In this document: positions 1 to 5,327 of the stretch, piece by piece
How the letters are laid out: every line of letters starts with the position of its first letter
How positions within the stretch are numbered: position 1 is the stretch's first letter
From: Peptococcaceae bacterium
GTDB taxonomy: Bacteria > Bacillota > DSM-12270 > Thermacetogeniales > Thermacetogeniaceae
NCBI GenBank assembly: GCA_003132605.1
Contig: PKYJ01000151.1
Location: 1-8,489 of the forward strand
DNA: 8,489 nucleotides
Reading direction: 5' to 3'
The notes under the pieces: model-generated
The model's database searches: none
What the model saw: only the letters and a program-made list of their open reading frames with translations
Told to the model about the DNA's origin: nothing
Program-made: the position numbers and the translations under genes

Positions 1-2
1 GC

Positions 3-51
3 TAGCCGCTCTTATCCCACCGCTTCTGAAGCGGTGGGATAAGAGCGGCTA
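3..51. repeat. Perfect long palindrome, 24-bp arms
   Basis: Positions 3–26 are the exact reverse complement of 28–51, with a single base (T27) at the centre, so RNA or single-stranded DNA from here would form one long uninterrupted hairpin. No T-run follows on either strand, so it is not a standard terminator. It belongs to a row of three hairpins in the first 210 bases. Long perfect palindromes next to further hairpins are typical of ends or remnants of IS200/IS605-type elements or of palindromic repeat families; that assignment is inference. Confidence 0.85.
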
Positions 52-62
52 CACCCTTAGTT

Positions 63-123
63 AACTGGCTCTAAGCTTCAGTGGGGGAAAGCAATCCCCC
101 ACTGAAGCCAAGACCCAGTTGAA
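63..123. repeat. Hairpin element with a dispersed second copy
   Basis: Arms 75–88 and 95–108 (14 bp, core CAGTGGGGGA/TCCCCCACTG) pair exactly around a 6-base loop. An outer 6-bp stem, 63–68 with 115–120 (AACTGG/CCAGTT), closes the structure. The right arm and its flank (99–123, 25 bases) recur exactly at 4851–4875, which marks this as part of a dispersed repeat. The G-rich stem followed by a conserved flank resembles hairpin ends of IS200/IS605 elements or their non-autonomous derivatives. No tnpA or tnpB coding sequence is visible here. Confidence 0.7.
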
Positions 124-142
124 CGCTGGCTTGTGCTGTTTC

Positions 143-192
143 CGCAATAATTAAACAGGCTGCTGACGGGATCTGTCCGTCAGCAGCCTGTT
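143..192 (-). terminator. Probable Rho-independent terminator of the 234–602 gene
   Basis: Arms 154–169 and 177–192 form a perfect 16-bp stem with a 7-base loop. Read on the minus strand the stem is followed by TTTAATTATT (143–152), a moderately U-rich tail. It lies about 40 bases beyond the stop of the minus-strand gene ending at 234, the right place for its terminator. The sequence also resembles intergenic palindromes that are repeated in some bacterial genomes, so it may be both a repeat and a terminator. Confidence 0.6.
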
Positions 193-233
193 GTTCAACT
201 GGGCTATCTTGCAGACGATAGCAGGGAATCCTG

Positions 234-602
234 CTACTCCTTTACCTCTTCTTCTCCGGTGGCGTAGGGATCATGGCAGGGATCCTTCTGGCACGGATTC
301 TTGCACGGCTTGCAAGGATCTTCCACGCTGCAAACACGATCGAGCGGGATGATGATTCTTTCATCAAGTTCCCGGTACTTCTGGTTGTCATCACCAAAGA
401 GGATGACCGCAATAGCATGATCATCCGTCCTGACTAATTCGATAAAGTCTCTGCCAACCTCGACGAGACTGCCCCCGACAGCTTTTTTAACATGTTCGCC
501 ACAGCAAAATTCCACATTTACTTGTTTATTCAGGAATTCCTCTCTGAGCTCGAACACAAGAGTTTCAGATGCGAAAAGGTCGAGCGCTTTTTCCTCAGCC
601 AT
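234..602 (-). CDS. Hypothetical cysteine-rich protein, possible LSm-like fold
   Basis: A 122-residue protein of unknown function. The ATG at 602 is preceded by AAGGAGGG (610–617) with 7-base spacing, which fixes the start. The middle (about residues 28–92) alternates short hydrophobic strands and glycines (GGSLVEVGRDFIEL, then IIIPLDRV), a pattern like the small Sm-like beta-barrels found in some Firmicute spore-coat-associated proteins. That is a resemblance only. The C-terminal part carries a proline/cysteine cluster (C91, C97, C100, C104, C109) and then an acidic tail; C33 and C34 add a cysteine pair. The cysteines could be cross-linked or bind metal. There is no signal peptide or membrane segment. 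A terminator-like hairpin follows it, and a gene of the same orientation lies 102 bases upstream. Confidence 0.8.
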   Translation of the reverse strand: MAEEKALDLFASETLVFELREEFLNKQVNVEFCCGEHVKKAVGGSLVEVGRDFIELVRTDDHAIAVILFGDDNQKYRELDERIIIPLDRVCSVEDPCKPCKNPCQKDPCHDPYATGEEEVKE

Positions 603-647
603 TTTTAAACCCTCCTTGATTATTGGGGTTATCCTAACTCCATGATA

Positions 648-666
648 TGACGGTAAGACTGACGGT
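648..666. repeat. 7-bp direct repeat upstream of the 234–602 gene
   Basis: TGACGGT occurs at 648–654 and again at 660–666, a 12-base period close to one helical turn, 46–64 bases upstream of the start at 602. It lies between TTGCAC and TATCAT on the minus strand, which are possible -35/-10 elements with an over-long 19-base spacer. A tandem operator is possible, but 7-bp repeats also occur by chance. Confidence 0.3.
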
Positions 667-704
667 GTGCAAACACCACCCGAAAAATTGTTTTTTTGAA
701 CAGT

Positions 705-1250
705 TTAACTGTAGCAGGGTGGCTTGGGGTTCGGCTCCAGCTCTGCAGCCGTAAAGGTGATCGGCCCGATAACCGTTGCGGCGCTGCCAGCCAACGGCAG
801 TTCAGCAGTCAGAAAATAAGAAACAAGCGTAGTGCCGTTAAAGGCAGGGTTAATATCCACATGGACGAAGCTGGTGGTCTTGAAGTTGTCAAATCCGGAC
901 TCGGCGCTTTCACGGGCGCTGAAGATCTGTGGGCCGGCCACCGGGGTATTGCGGAAGATCCTGAAAATCACGTCCACCTTGCTTATCCCTGTGCCGTTCA
1001 TAACTGCCACCCAGCCAACGGCGCAGGTAAGCCAGACCCGGTCACCCGCAGCCAGACCCAGGGCCTGGGCACCTGTGAGGGTGGCCAGAACCATCGGCGT
1101 TCCTGCAAGAGGAAGAGCGATCACACCGCTGAAATTGTTCGATTGCAAAACACTGGCACTGAATTCGGTCAGAATCGGACGCTCCCTGCCTCCAAGCAGG
1201 CCTTCCAATGCATCCTGCTTGGCTTCTTCGTTTTTGACATCTTCCGACAT
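705..1250 (-). CDS. Hypothetical protein, possible beta-sandwich surface protein
   Basis: A 181-residue protein of unknown function. The frame is open upstream to a TTG at 1283, but the ATG at 1250 is the better start: a G-run (GGGGGG, 1260–1265 on the minus strand) sits 9 bases before it. Residues 1–28 are charged and probably flexible. From about residue 29 to 170 the chain is rich in G, A, V, T, F and short beta-type strands with almost no charge clusters, suggesting a jelly-roll or C1q/BclA-like beta-sandwich. The fold is inferred from composition, not from a recognised motif. It ends with a proline-rich PNPKPPCYS tail. No signal peptide is visible. It lies upstream of, and in the same orientation as, the cysteine-rich gene at 234–602, so the two may be functionally paired. 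Spore-surface proteins are one possible setting; this is speculative. Confidence 0.72.
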   Translation of the reverse strand: MSEDVKNEEAKQDALEGLLGGRERPILTEFSASVLQSNNFSGVIALPLAGTPMVLATLTGAQALGLAAGDRVWLTCAVGWVAVMNGTGISKVDVIFRIFRNTPVAGPQIFSARESAESGFDNFKTTSFVHVDINPAFNGTTLVSYFLTAELPLAGSAATVIGPITFTAAELEPNPKPPCYS

Positions 1251-1283
1251 TAAAATAGACCCCCCATTTTCAAATTGGAACAA

Positions 1284-1652
1284 GTGATGTCATATCCCAT
1301 GCGCCGCCGCCTCATCCCTTTACAATCACATATATGTACCAGGCCGGGCACTTTATGCCAACCTTAATAATGTAATTTTGGATCTGAAATACCGGGCATA
1401 ACGAAACAAGAGAAACAGTTGCATTTTCCGGGGAATCATGGTAGGATATTATCTGGCTAATTTTGGCCGGGAGGAATGTTAAACCCCGCGCATGCAAGAG
1501 TGGCGCGGGCGGTGCCGGGTCCGGCGGACCGGGCGCGATGTTCTACGGCACTCATGGCACATCTGATCGCAGCCTGCTTGAAGATTATACGTTTTAAGAC
1601 TCTGCCATGCAGGTTGAATGCTGGGTCACAATTAAGGAAAGGGGATGACAAT
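1284..1652. other. Gene-free stretch: divergent promoter region and rpsT leader
   Basis: No convincing gene lies here. Both strands carry open frames, but these are short, lack good ribosome binding sites and show no recognisable protein. TATTAT at 1447–1452 is a possible -10 for rpsT, with only a poor -35 (TTTTCC, 1424–1429). That would give an rpsT leader of almost 200 bases. The frame of rpsT stays open upstream to an ATG at 1476, but the translated sequence does not resemble any S20 extension. Two overlapping mini-ORFs (1607–1648 and 1645–1659) end at or across the rpsT start. Confidence 0.5.
1333..1361 (-). promoter_or_regulatory. Candidate sigma-A promoter for the 705–1250 gene
   Basis: On the minus strand TTGGCA (1356–1361, five of six matches to TTGACA) is followed after exactly 17 bases by TACATA (1333–1338), which is preceded by TGG, giving an extended -10. 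Transcription would start near 1326, leaving a leader of about 75 bases before the ATG at 1250. The -10 itself is weak. Confidence 0.35.
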
Positions 1653-1931
1653 ACGGTAAAAAATCGTTCAGCAATTAAACGCGCAGAACTATCCAAGGAG
1701 CGTGCGGTTCGCAATGCATCACAGCGGTCCGCCATGAAGACGGCAATCAGGAAGTTCGAAGAGGCGCTGAAAGGCGACCAGGCAAACCTGGATGCCGCTT
1801 TCAACAAGGCGACCCGCCTCGTCGACAAGGCAGCAGCCAAGGGAATTGTGCACCCCAACACCAGGGACCACAAAAAAGCGCAGTTGGCCAGAAAGCTCCA
1901 GTCCAAAACGAATGCGTCAACGACCGCCTGA
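1653..1931 (+). CDS. rpsT: 30S ribosomal protein S20, apparent ACG start
   Basis: Small-subunit protein S20, which binds 16S rRNA early in 30S assembly. The product (92 residues) shows the family pattern: N-terminal KNRSAIKRAE, a helical basic middle (MKTAIRKFEEAL, residues 28–39), then DKAAAKGIVHPNTRDHKKAQLAR near residues 58–80. Length is normal for S20. The start is unusual. Alignment with the usual M-x-N-x-K-S-A-x-K-R start places the initiator at an ACG codon (1653–1655), and GGAAAGGGG at 1636–1644 gives ideal 8-base spacing to it. The nearest in-frame ATG (1554), GTG or TTG (1614) would add foreign-looking residues and lacks a comparable ribosome binding site. E. coli rpsT is known to start at UUG and to be translationally autoregulated, so a weak start here fits the family. 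An assembly or base error (ATG read as ACG) is the main alternative. It converges on holA with a terminator between them. Confidence 0.9.
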   Translation, partial: TVKNRSAIKRAELSKERAVRNASQRSAMKTAIRKFEEALKGDQANLDAAFNKATRLVDKAAAKGIVHPNTRDHKKAQLARKLQSKTNASTTA

Positions 1932-1953
1932 GGACACCCTGACCAAAACAACC

Positions 1954-1982
1954 AACCTCCCCTGCAAGGCGGGAGGTTTTTT
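1954..1982 (+). terminator. Rho-independent terminator after rpsT
   Basis: AACCTCCC (1954–1961) pairs with GGGAGGTT (1971–1978) around a 9-base loop, and the stem runs directly into a T-run (1977–1982). It begins 23 bases after the rpsT stop. It sits between the convergent stops of rpsT and holA. On the opposite strand the tail is only mildly T-rich (GGTTGGTTGTTTT), so termination of holA here would be weaker. Confidence 0.85.
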
Positions 1983-1994
1983 GATTTGAAAACT

Positions 1995-2990
1995 CTATCC
2001 GGCTTTGGCGCCACCGCAGATCTCCCCTACAGCCGCTGCCAGCAACAGCCCCGGCTCTCCACGCCCCTGCTTGATGGCCAGGTCCAGTTCCAGCAGCATG
2101 GACAGGATCGCCTCGATCTCCGGCAGTGGAAAGGATGCCATCTGCTGACCCAGCTTCTGGGCCACATAGGGATGGATGCCCATCAGCCGGGAGGTCTCCT
2201 GGGGGGGTACCCCCTCCCGCTTCAGCAGCGACGCCTCCAGCAGTTGCAAGTAATGCCTGGCCAGCATGGTGGCAATATAGACCGGGGCCTGCCCCCCGCT
2301 CAGCAGGCTGTCCAGAATCCCCCGGACGGCTTCGCTCTTCCGGGCCGCTACCGTGTCCACCAGCTCGAAAATGCTCCGGCCGGCGGTGTGGCTGCCCGTT
2401 TTCCGGAGCACCGCCTCCGTGACCTGTGACGACGCCTCCCCCAGGTACAGGACGGCCTTGTCCAGCTCCTGGCTGATCAGGCCGGGGTTGTCGCCGCACA
2501 GGAAGTGCAGGTACTCCGCCGCCCGCCCCGGCAACTGCCTGCCACGCAGGCGCGCCTCCTCCTGCGCCCAGGCGGTGAGGCTCTTGCCCTTCAAGGGAGG
2601 ACAATCCACCACCCATCCCAGATCTGCCACCGCCCGGTACAGCTTATCATTGGTTTTCAGCCCGGTATCAAAGAGTAGTACGAGCACCAGGGAGGGGTCG
2701 CCGGTCAGCTTCAGATAAGGCAGACAGAGGCTGGCAGCGGGGTTGCGGGCCACCACCAGGCGCCGGGACACTCCCAGGGGCAGAGTGGTCAGGGCCACAA
2801 TCAGCTCTGGCGCTCCGGCATCCTGATCCCATTCCAGGTAGTCTACGGTATCACTACTCTCCAGCGTGGCCCTGAGAGCGCGGAGCAACCTGCGGGCCAG
2901 ATACCGCTCCTCTCCATGGATCAGCAGCAGGGAGGGCACTTCACCCCGCCGCAACCGCTGGCCGGTCTCAAGCAGGCTCAAAACTGGCAC
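1995..2990 (-). CDS. holA: DNA polymerase III subunit delta
   Basis: Clamp-loader subunit that binds and opens the beta sliding clamp during DNA replication. The 331-residue product has the family's landmarks in order: an N-terminal region with SLLLIHGEERYLARRLL (about residues 20–36) where AAA+ relatives carry a Walker A loop, here degenerate as expected for delta; CGDNPGLISQELDKAVLYLG (165–184); SIFELVDTVAARKSEAVRGIL (206–226, middle domain); and ELDLAIKQG near the C-terminus (301–309) in the collar domain. Length is typical. The start is GTG at 2990, preceded by GAGAGGAGAACAGGA; no better start lies nearby. The gene is convergent with rpsT, as in many Firmicutes. The comEC gene that often precedes holA is absent, and pfkA lies upstream instead. 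Confidence 0.93.
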   Translation of the reverse strand: MPVLSLLETGQRLRRGEVPSLLLIHGEERYLARRLLRALRATLESSDTVDYLEWDQDAGAPELIVALTTLPLGVSRRLVVARNPAASLCLPYLKLTGDPSLVLVLLFDTGLKTNDKLYRAVADLGWVVDCPPLKGKSLTAWAQEEARLRGRQLPGRAAEYLHFLCGDNPGLISQELDKAVLYLGEASSQVTEAVLRKTGSHTAGRSIFELVDTVAARKSEAVRGILDSLLSGGQAPVYIATMLARHYLQLLEASLLKREGVPPQETSRLMGIHPYVAQKLGQQMASFPLPEIEAILSMLLELDLAIKQGRGEPGLLLAAAVGEICGGAKAG

Positions 2991-3228
2991 TCCTGTTCTC
3001 CTCTCGTTTTCCCGAAATTAAGTAACTATTCAGGGCATTCCTTCACTACCGTCAAGGGATGAAAACCCAGCATAGTCAACTAACCCCCTTCGGAGCAAGA
3101 TGCCGTGCTTTTAAATCTTTTGACAGGCTGAGCAGTTACGCAATTAACAATATCCTGTATCAACAGAGCAATTCACGCAGTATTTAATCCAAACCAAGTT
3201 GTAACATCGGCCAGGCGCGGCCGCTCGA

Positions 3229-4305
3229 TCAGTCTCCGAAGCTGATCCCGACTGCCCGGGCTGCGTGCACCAGTTGCCCGTCCGGATGGACGTTGGACGG
3301 CTTGGTCGCATCCTTGAGTGGTACGGCGGTTATCTGGGTGCCCTTCAGGGCCACCATGTAACCGTAACGGCCCTCCATGGCCAGCTCGGCGGCAGCCACC
3401 CCGAAGCGGGTGGCCAGGATGCGGTCGGTGGTCAGCGGAGAGCCGCCCCGCTGAATGTGCCCCAGTACCGTCACCCTGGACTCCATGCCTGTCTCCTGCT
3501 CCACCAGTTCGCGCACTACCTCGCCGATGCCTCCCAGCCGCAGGGGGTCGCCGCTGTTGGCGATCTGCTCCCGCACCACCCGTTTCCCACCGGGAGCAGG
3601 CGTCCCTTCGGCCACCACGATGATGCTGAACAGCTTGCCCTCAAGCTGTCTTCCCCTGATCTTCTCCACCACCCTGTCGATCTGCCAGGGAATCTCCGGG
3701 ATCAGGATCACGTCGGCGCCTCCGGCCATCCCGCACCAGAGGGCGATCCAGCCGGCGTATCGCCCCATCACCTCCAGGATCATCACCCGGTGGTGGGACT
3801 CCGCAGTGGTGTGCAGTTTATCCAGAGCTTCGGTGGCAGTGTGCACCGCCGTGACGAAGCCGAAGGTCTGGTCGGTAGCCGCCAGGTCGTTGTCGATGGT
3901 CTTGGGCACGCCAACGATTGCTGCCCCCCGCGAGCACAACTCGTTGGCGATACTGAGCGTACCGTCGCCGCCGATGGCGATCAGGCACTGCAGTTGCAAG
4001 CTGTTCATGCTCTCCACCAGGATGGCGCTGATATCCCGGTACTCGATCTCGCCGGATGCCGCCCGCACCGGGAAGCGGAACGGATTGTCGCGGTTGTTAC
4101 TGCCCAGGATGGTGCCTCCCCGGTGCAAAAGCCCGGATACCGCCGCCCTGTCCAACAGTTGGCAATCCCTCAAGTAGATGCCCCGATAACCATCCTTGAA
4201 ACCCCATACCTCGACGCCTTTAGACAGGAGCGTCTTCGTGGCCGCCCGGATCACCGCATTCAGACCCGGGCAGTCTCCTCCCCCGGTCAGGATCCCCATG
4301 CGCAT
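3229..4305 (-). CDS. pfkA: 6-phosphofructokinase, mixed-type (group III)
   Basis: Phosphorylates fructose 6-phosphate to fructose 1,6-bisphosphate in glycolysis. The 358-residue product carries the whole family signature: GGGDCPGLNAVIR (8–20), GGDGT (112–116), PKTIDND (134–140, with D138 the catalytic aspartate), EVMGRYAGW (178–186) and GHIQRGG (282–288, sugar-phosphate binding). Phosphoryl-donor choice is usually read from two positions. The glycine in GGDG (G115) favours ATP, while the lysine in PKTIDND (K135) is shared with pyrophosphate-dependent enzymes. This combination marks the group III or mixed-substrate branch, in which ATP users are common, so ATP is likely but not certain. The ATG at 4305 has AGAGGGA 8 bases upstream; an ATG two codons later is also possible. 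It follows a TIGR04076-family gene by about 60 bases in the same direction, so the two may be co-transcribed. No clear terminator follows. Confidence 0.93.
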   Translation of the reverse strand: MRMGILTGGGDCPGLNAVIRAATKTLLSKGVEVWGFKDGYRGIYLRDCQLLDRAAVSGLLHRGGTILGSNNRDNPFRFPVRAASGEIEYRDISAILVESMNSLQLQCLIAIGGDGTLSIANELCSRGAAIVGVPKTIDNDLAATDQTFGFVTAVHTATEALDKLHTTAESHHRVMILEVMGRYAGWIALWCGMAGGADVILIPEIPWQIDRVVEKIRGRQLEGKLFSIIVVAEGTPAPGGKRVVREQIANSGDPLRLGGIGEVVRELVEQETGMESRVTVLGHIQRGGSPLTTDRILATRFGVAAAELAMEGRYGYMVALKGTQITAVPLKDATKPSNVHPDGQLVHAARAVGISFGD

Positions 4306-4367
4306 CTATTTTCCCTCTTTCCTTAATAATGACGCTTTTTCGGGTGCGGGGCTAACTTTACTCCAGG

Positions 4368-4646
4368 CTAATCTGCGGGCTCCCTGGTCAGTCTGAAGAT
4401 CACCGTCCGGTCCGGGTCGGGGCAGGACCAGATGGTGGATCTATCCCCCTTGGCCCAGGGGAACTCACCACCAAACAGCAGGATCGACACCGCCAGGTCC
4501 AGCGAGGCGTAGGCAAAGTGGCAGAGCCCGCCGGGCAGCAGGTGTGTGAACTCGAACCGGTCCCCCACCTTGTGGTCGTAACTGCACTTCCCCTCGCCCC
4601 TGATCTCCACAACCTCGGCGATCACCTTGTACTTGTATTCGGGCAT
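4368..4646 (-). CDS. TIGR04076 family protein
   Basis: A 92-residue protein matching the small TIGR04076 family, whose function is unknown. Recognisable elements are YKYKVIAEVVEIRGEGKC (residues 4–21), the HKVGDRFEF block (25–33), LLPGGLCHFAYASLD (36–50), the family hallmark FGGEFPWAKGD (58–68) and the closing CPDPDRTVIFRL (75–86). C21, C42 and C75 fall at positions where the family often has cysteines, so metal binding or redox chemistry is conceivable but unproven. An upstream in-frame TTG (4652) exists, but the ATG at 4646 has GGAGGGG at good spacing. It is soluble, with no signal peptide. It lies upstream of pfkA in the same orientation. Confidence 0.85.
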   Translation of the reverse strand: MPEYKYKVIAEVVEIRGEGKCSYDHKVGDRFEFTHLLPGGLCHFAYASLDLAVSILLFGGEFPWAKGDRSTIWSCPDPDRTVIFRLTREPAD

Positions 4647-4750
4647 GAACAACCCCTCCGCTTATAGTATTGCATACAGAATTAGATTTGTTGCTCCGTT
4701 TTTCCTTCCGCGCGCGGCACTACCCAAAAAATAAGCTCGGGCCGCCTGTA

Positions 4751-4808
4751 GAACCCCTGAATTCGAACCTCGAAGAAACCCTGCTTCCTAATTTATGCCC
4801 AGGGGTTC
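4751..4808. repeat. 9-bp inverted repeat
   Basis: GAACCCCTG (4751–4759) and CAGGGGTTC (4800–4808) are exact reverse complements enclosing 40 bases, in the divergent gap between the TIGR04076-family gene and the 113-aa orphan gene. The enclosed stretch holds a smaller TTCGA/TCGAA repeat. No coding or RNA family is recognised. It may be a remnant of the same repeat element whose conserved part follows at 4851–4875. Confidence 0.4.
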
Positions 4809-4850
4809 CCATTTACTGTCCTGCATCATAGTCTGAAAGAGAAAGTTTTT

Positions 4851-4875
4851 CCACTGAAGCCAAGACCCAGTTGAA
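4851..4875. repeat. Second copy of the 25-base dispersed repeat
   Basis: Identical base for base to 99–123, the right arm and flank of the first hairpin element, and in the same orientation. The left arm of the hairpin is missing here, although the bases just before (GAAAGTTTTT) resemble the loop side of the first copy. The copy ends 27 bases before the ATG of the 113-aa orphan gene, so it lies inside that gene's leader or promoter region. Identity over 25 bases in unrelated intergenic places implies a repeat family in this genome. Confidence 0.8.
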
Positions 4876-4902
4876 GGCCTTAAAGAACGACAGGAGGGAA
4901 AT

Positions 4903-5244
4903 ATGTTGGGAGAAAACGACATGGCGGAGATCCTCCGGTTTCTGGAGTCCATGGACGCTCCGGACCTGTCCAGAGTGGAGGCGTTTCTGCAGGCCAGGGG
5001 TGTGTCCGCTGAAAAACTGCGTGCTGCCTATGGGATACTGGAGCACATGGGGATTCGCTATAACAGCCGGCCGGAGGAGATGCCGGACCAGGGAGATCTG
5101 ATGTCCATGTTCGACCAGTTGTCATCGGGCCTGGACAGCCGTACCCGCCAGCAATTCAAGGGCATGATGGACAGGAGCGGGGGCGCAGGACGCCTGAACT
5201 CTTCTGAAGATGTGCTCAATTATCTCAAGAGCATGAAAAAGTAA
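4903..5244 (+). CDS. Hypothetical protein, 113 aa
   Basis: Unrecognised protein. The ATG at 4903 is preceded by AGGAGGG with about 4 bases of spacing, a strong ribosome binding site, which supports a real gene. The chain is mostly helical and charged: a leucine/glutamate-rich first half (AEILRFLESM, SRVEAFLQARGVSAEKLRAAYGILE, about residues 8–46), a proline/aspartate linker (57–64), then a methionine-rich helix (MSMFDQL; FKGMMDR) and a final LNSSEDVLNYLKSMKK. There is no cysteine, signal peptide or membrane segment. Its helical build would suit a small protein-binding or regulatory factor, but nothing specific can be claimed. It converges on htrA. A copy of the dispersed repeat lies immediately upstream. 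Downstream, 5252–5258 and 5282–5288 (CAAAGAG/CTCTTTG) form only a weak hairpin. Confidence 0.8.
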   Translation: MLGENDMAEILRFLESMDAPDLSRVEAFLQARGVSAEKLRAAYGILEHMGIRYNSRPEEMPDQGDLMSMFDQLSSGLDSRTRQQFKGMMDRSGGAGRLNSSEDVLNYLKSMKK

Positions 5245-5327
5245 TCATGAACAAAGAGACTGTCCGATTTTTACCAGATGACTCTTTGATTAACAATCCG
5301 CAAAACCCGCGGGCTGGGGCGCCAAGC

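Noticed and set aside
1..210. Repeated hairpins considered as a CRISPR array
   Set aside because: The three hairpins differ from each other and there is no regular repeat–spacer pattern or cas gene.
696..1253. Plus-strand open frame opposite the 705–1250 gene
   Set aside because: Composition is irregular and arginine/glycine-rich without strands or helices that make sense. The minus frame has a ribosome binding site, a promoter candidate and a coherent beta-rich sequence, so the minus strand was preferred.
1312..1497. Short minus-strand frame upstream of rpsT
   Set aside because: No ribosome binding site and no recognisable features; it crosses the rpsT promoter region.
3265..4326. Long plus-strand open frame (353 codons)
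   Set aside because: Lies opposite pfkA, whose motifs are unambiguous. The frame is a by-product of GC-rich codon use and gives a histidine/glutamine-rich sequence without a known fold.
4755..4785. Minus-strand GGTTCGAATTC resembling a tRNA T-loop
   Set aside because: The flanking bases do not form a T-stem, and no acceptor, D or anticodon arms can be drawn, so it is not a tRNA.
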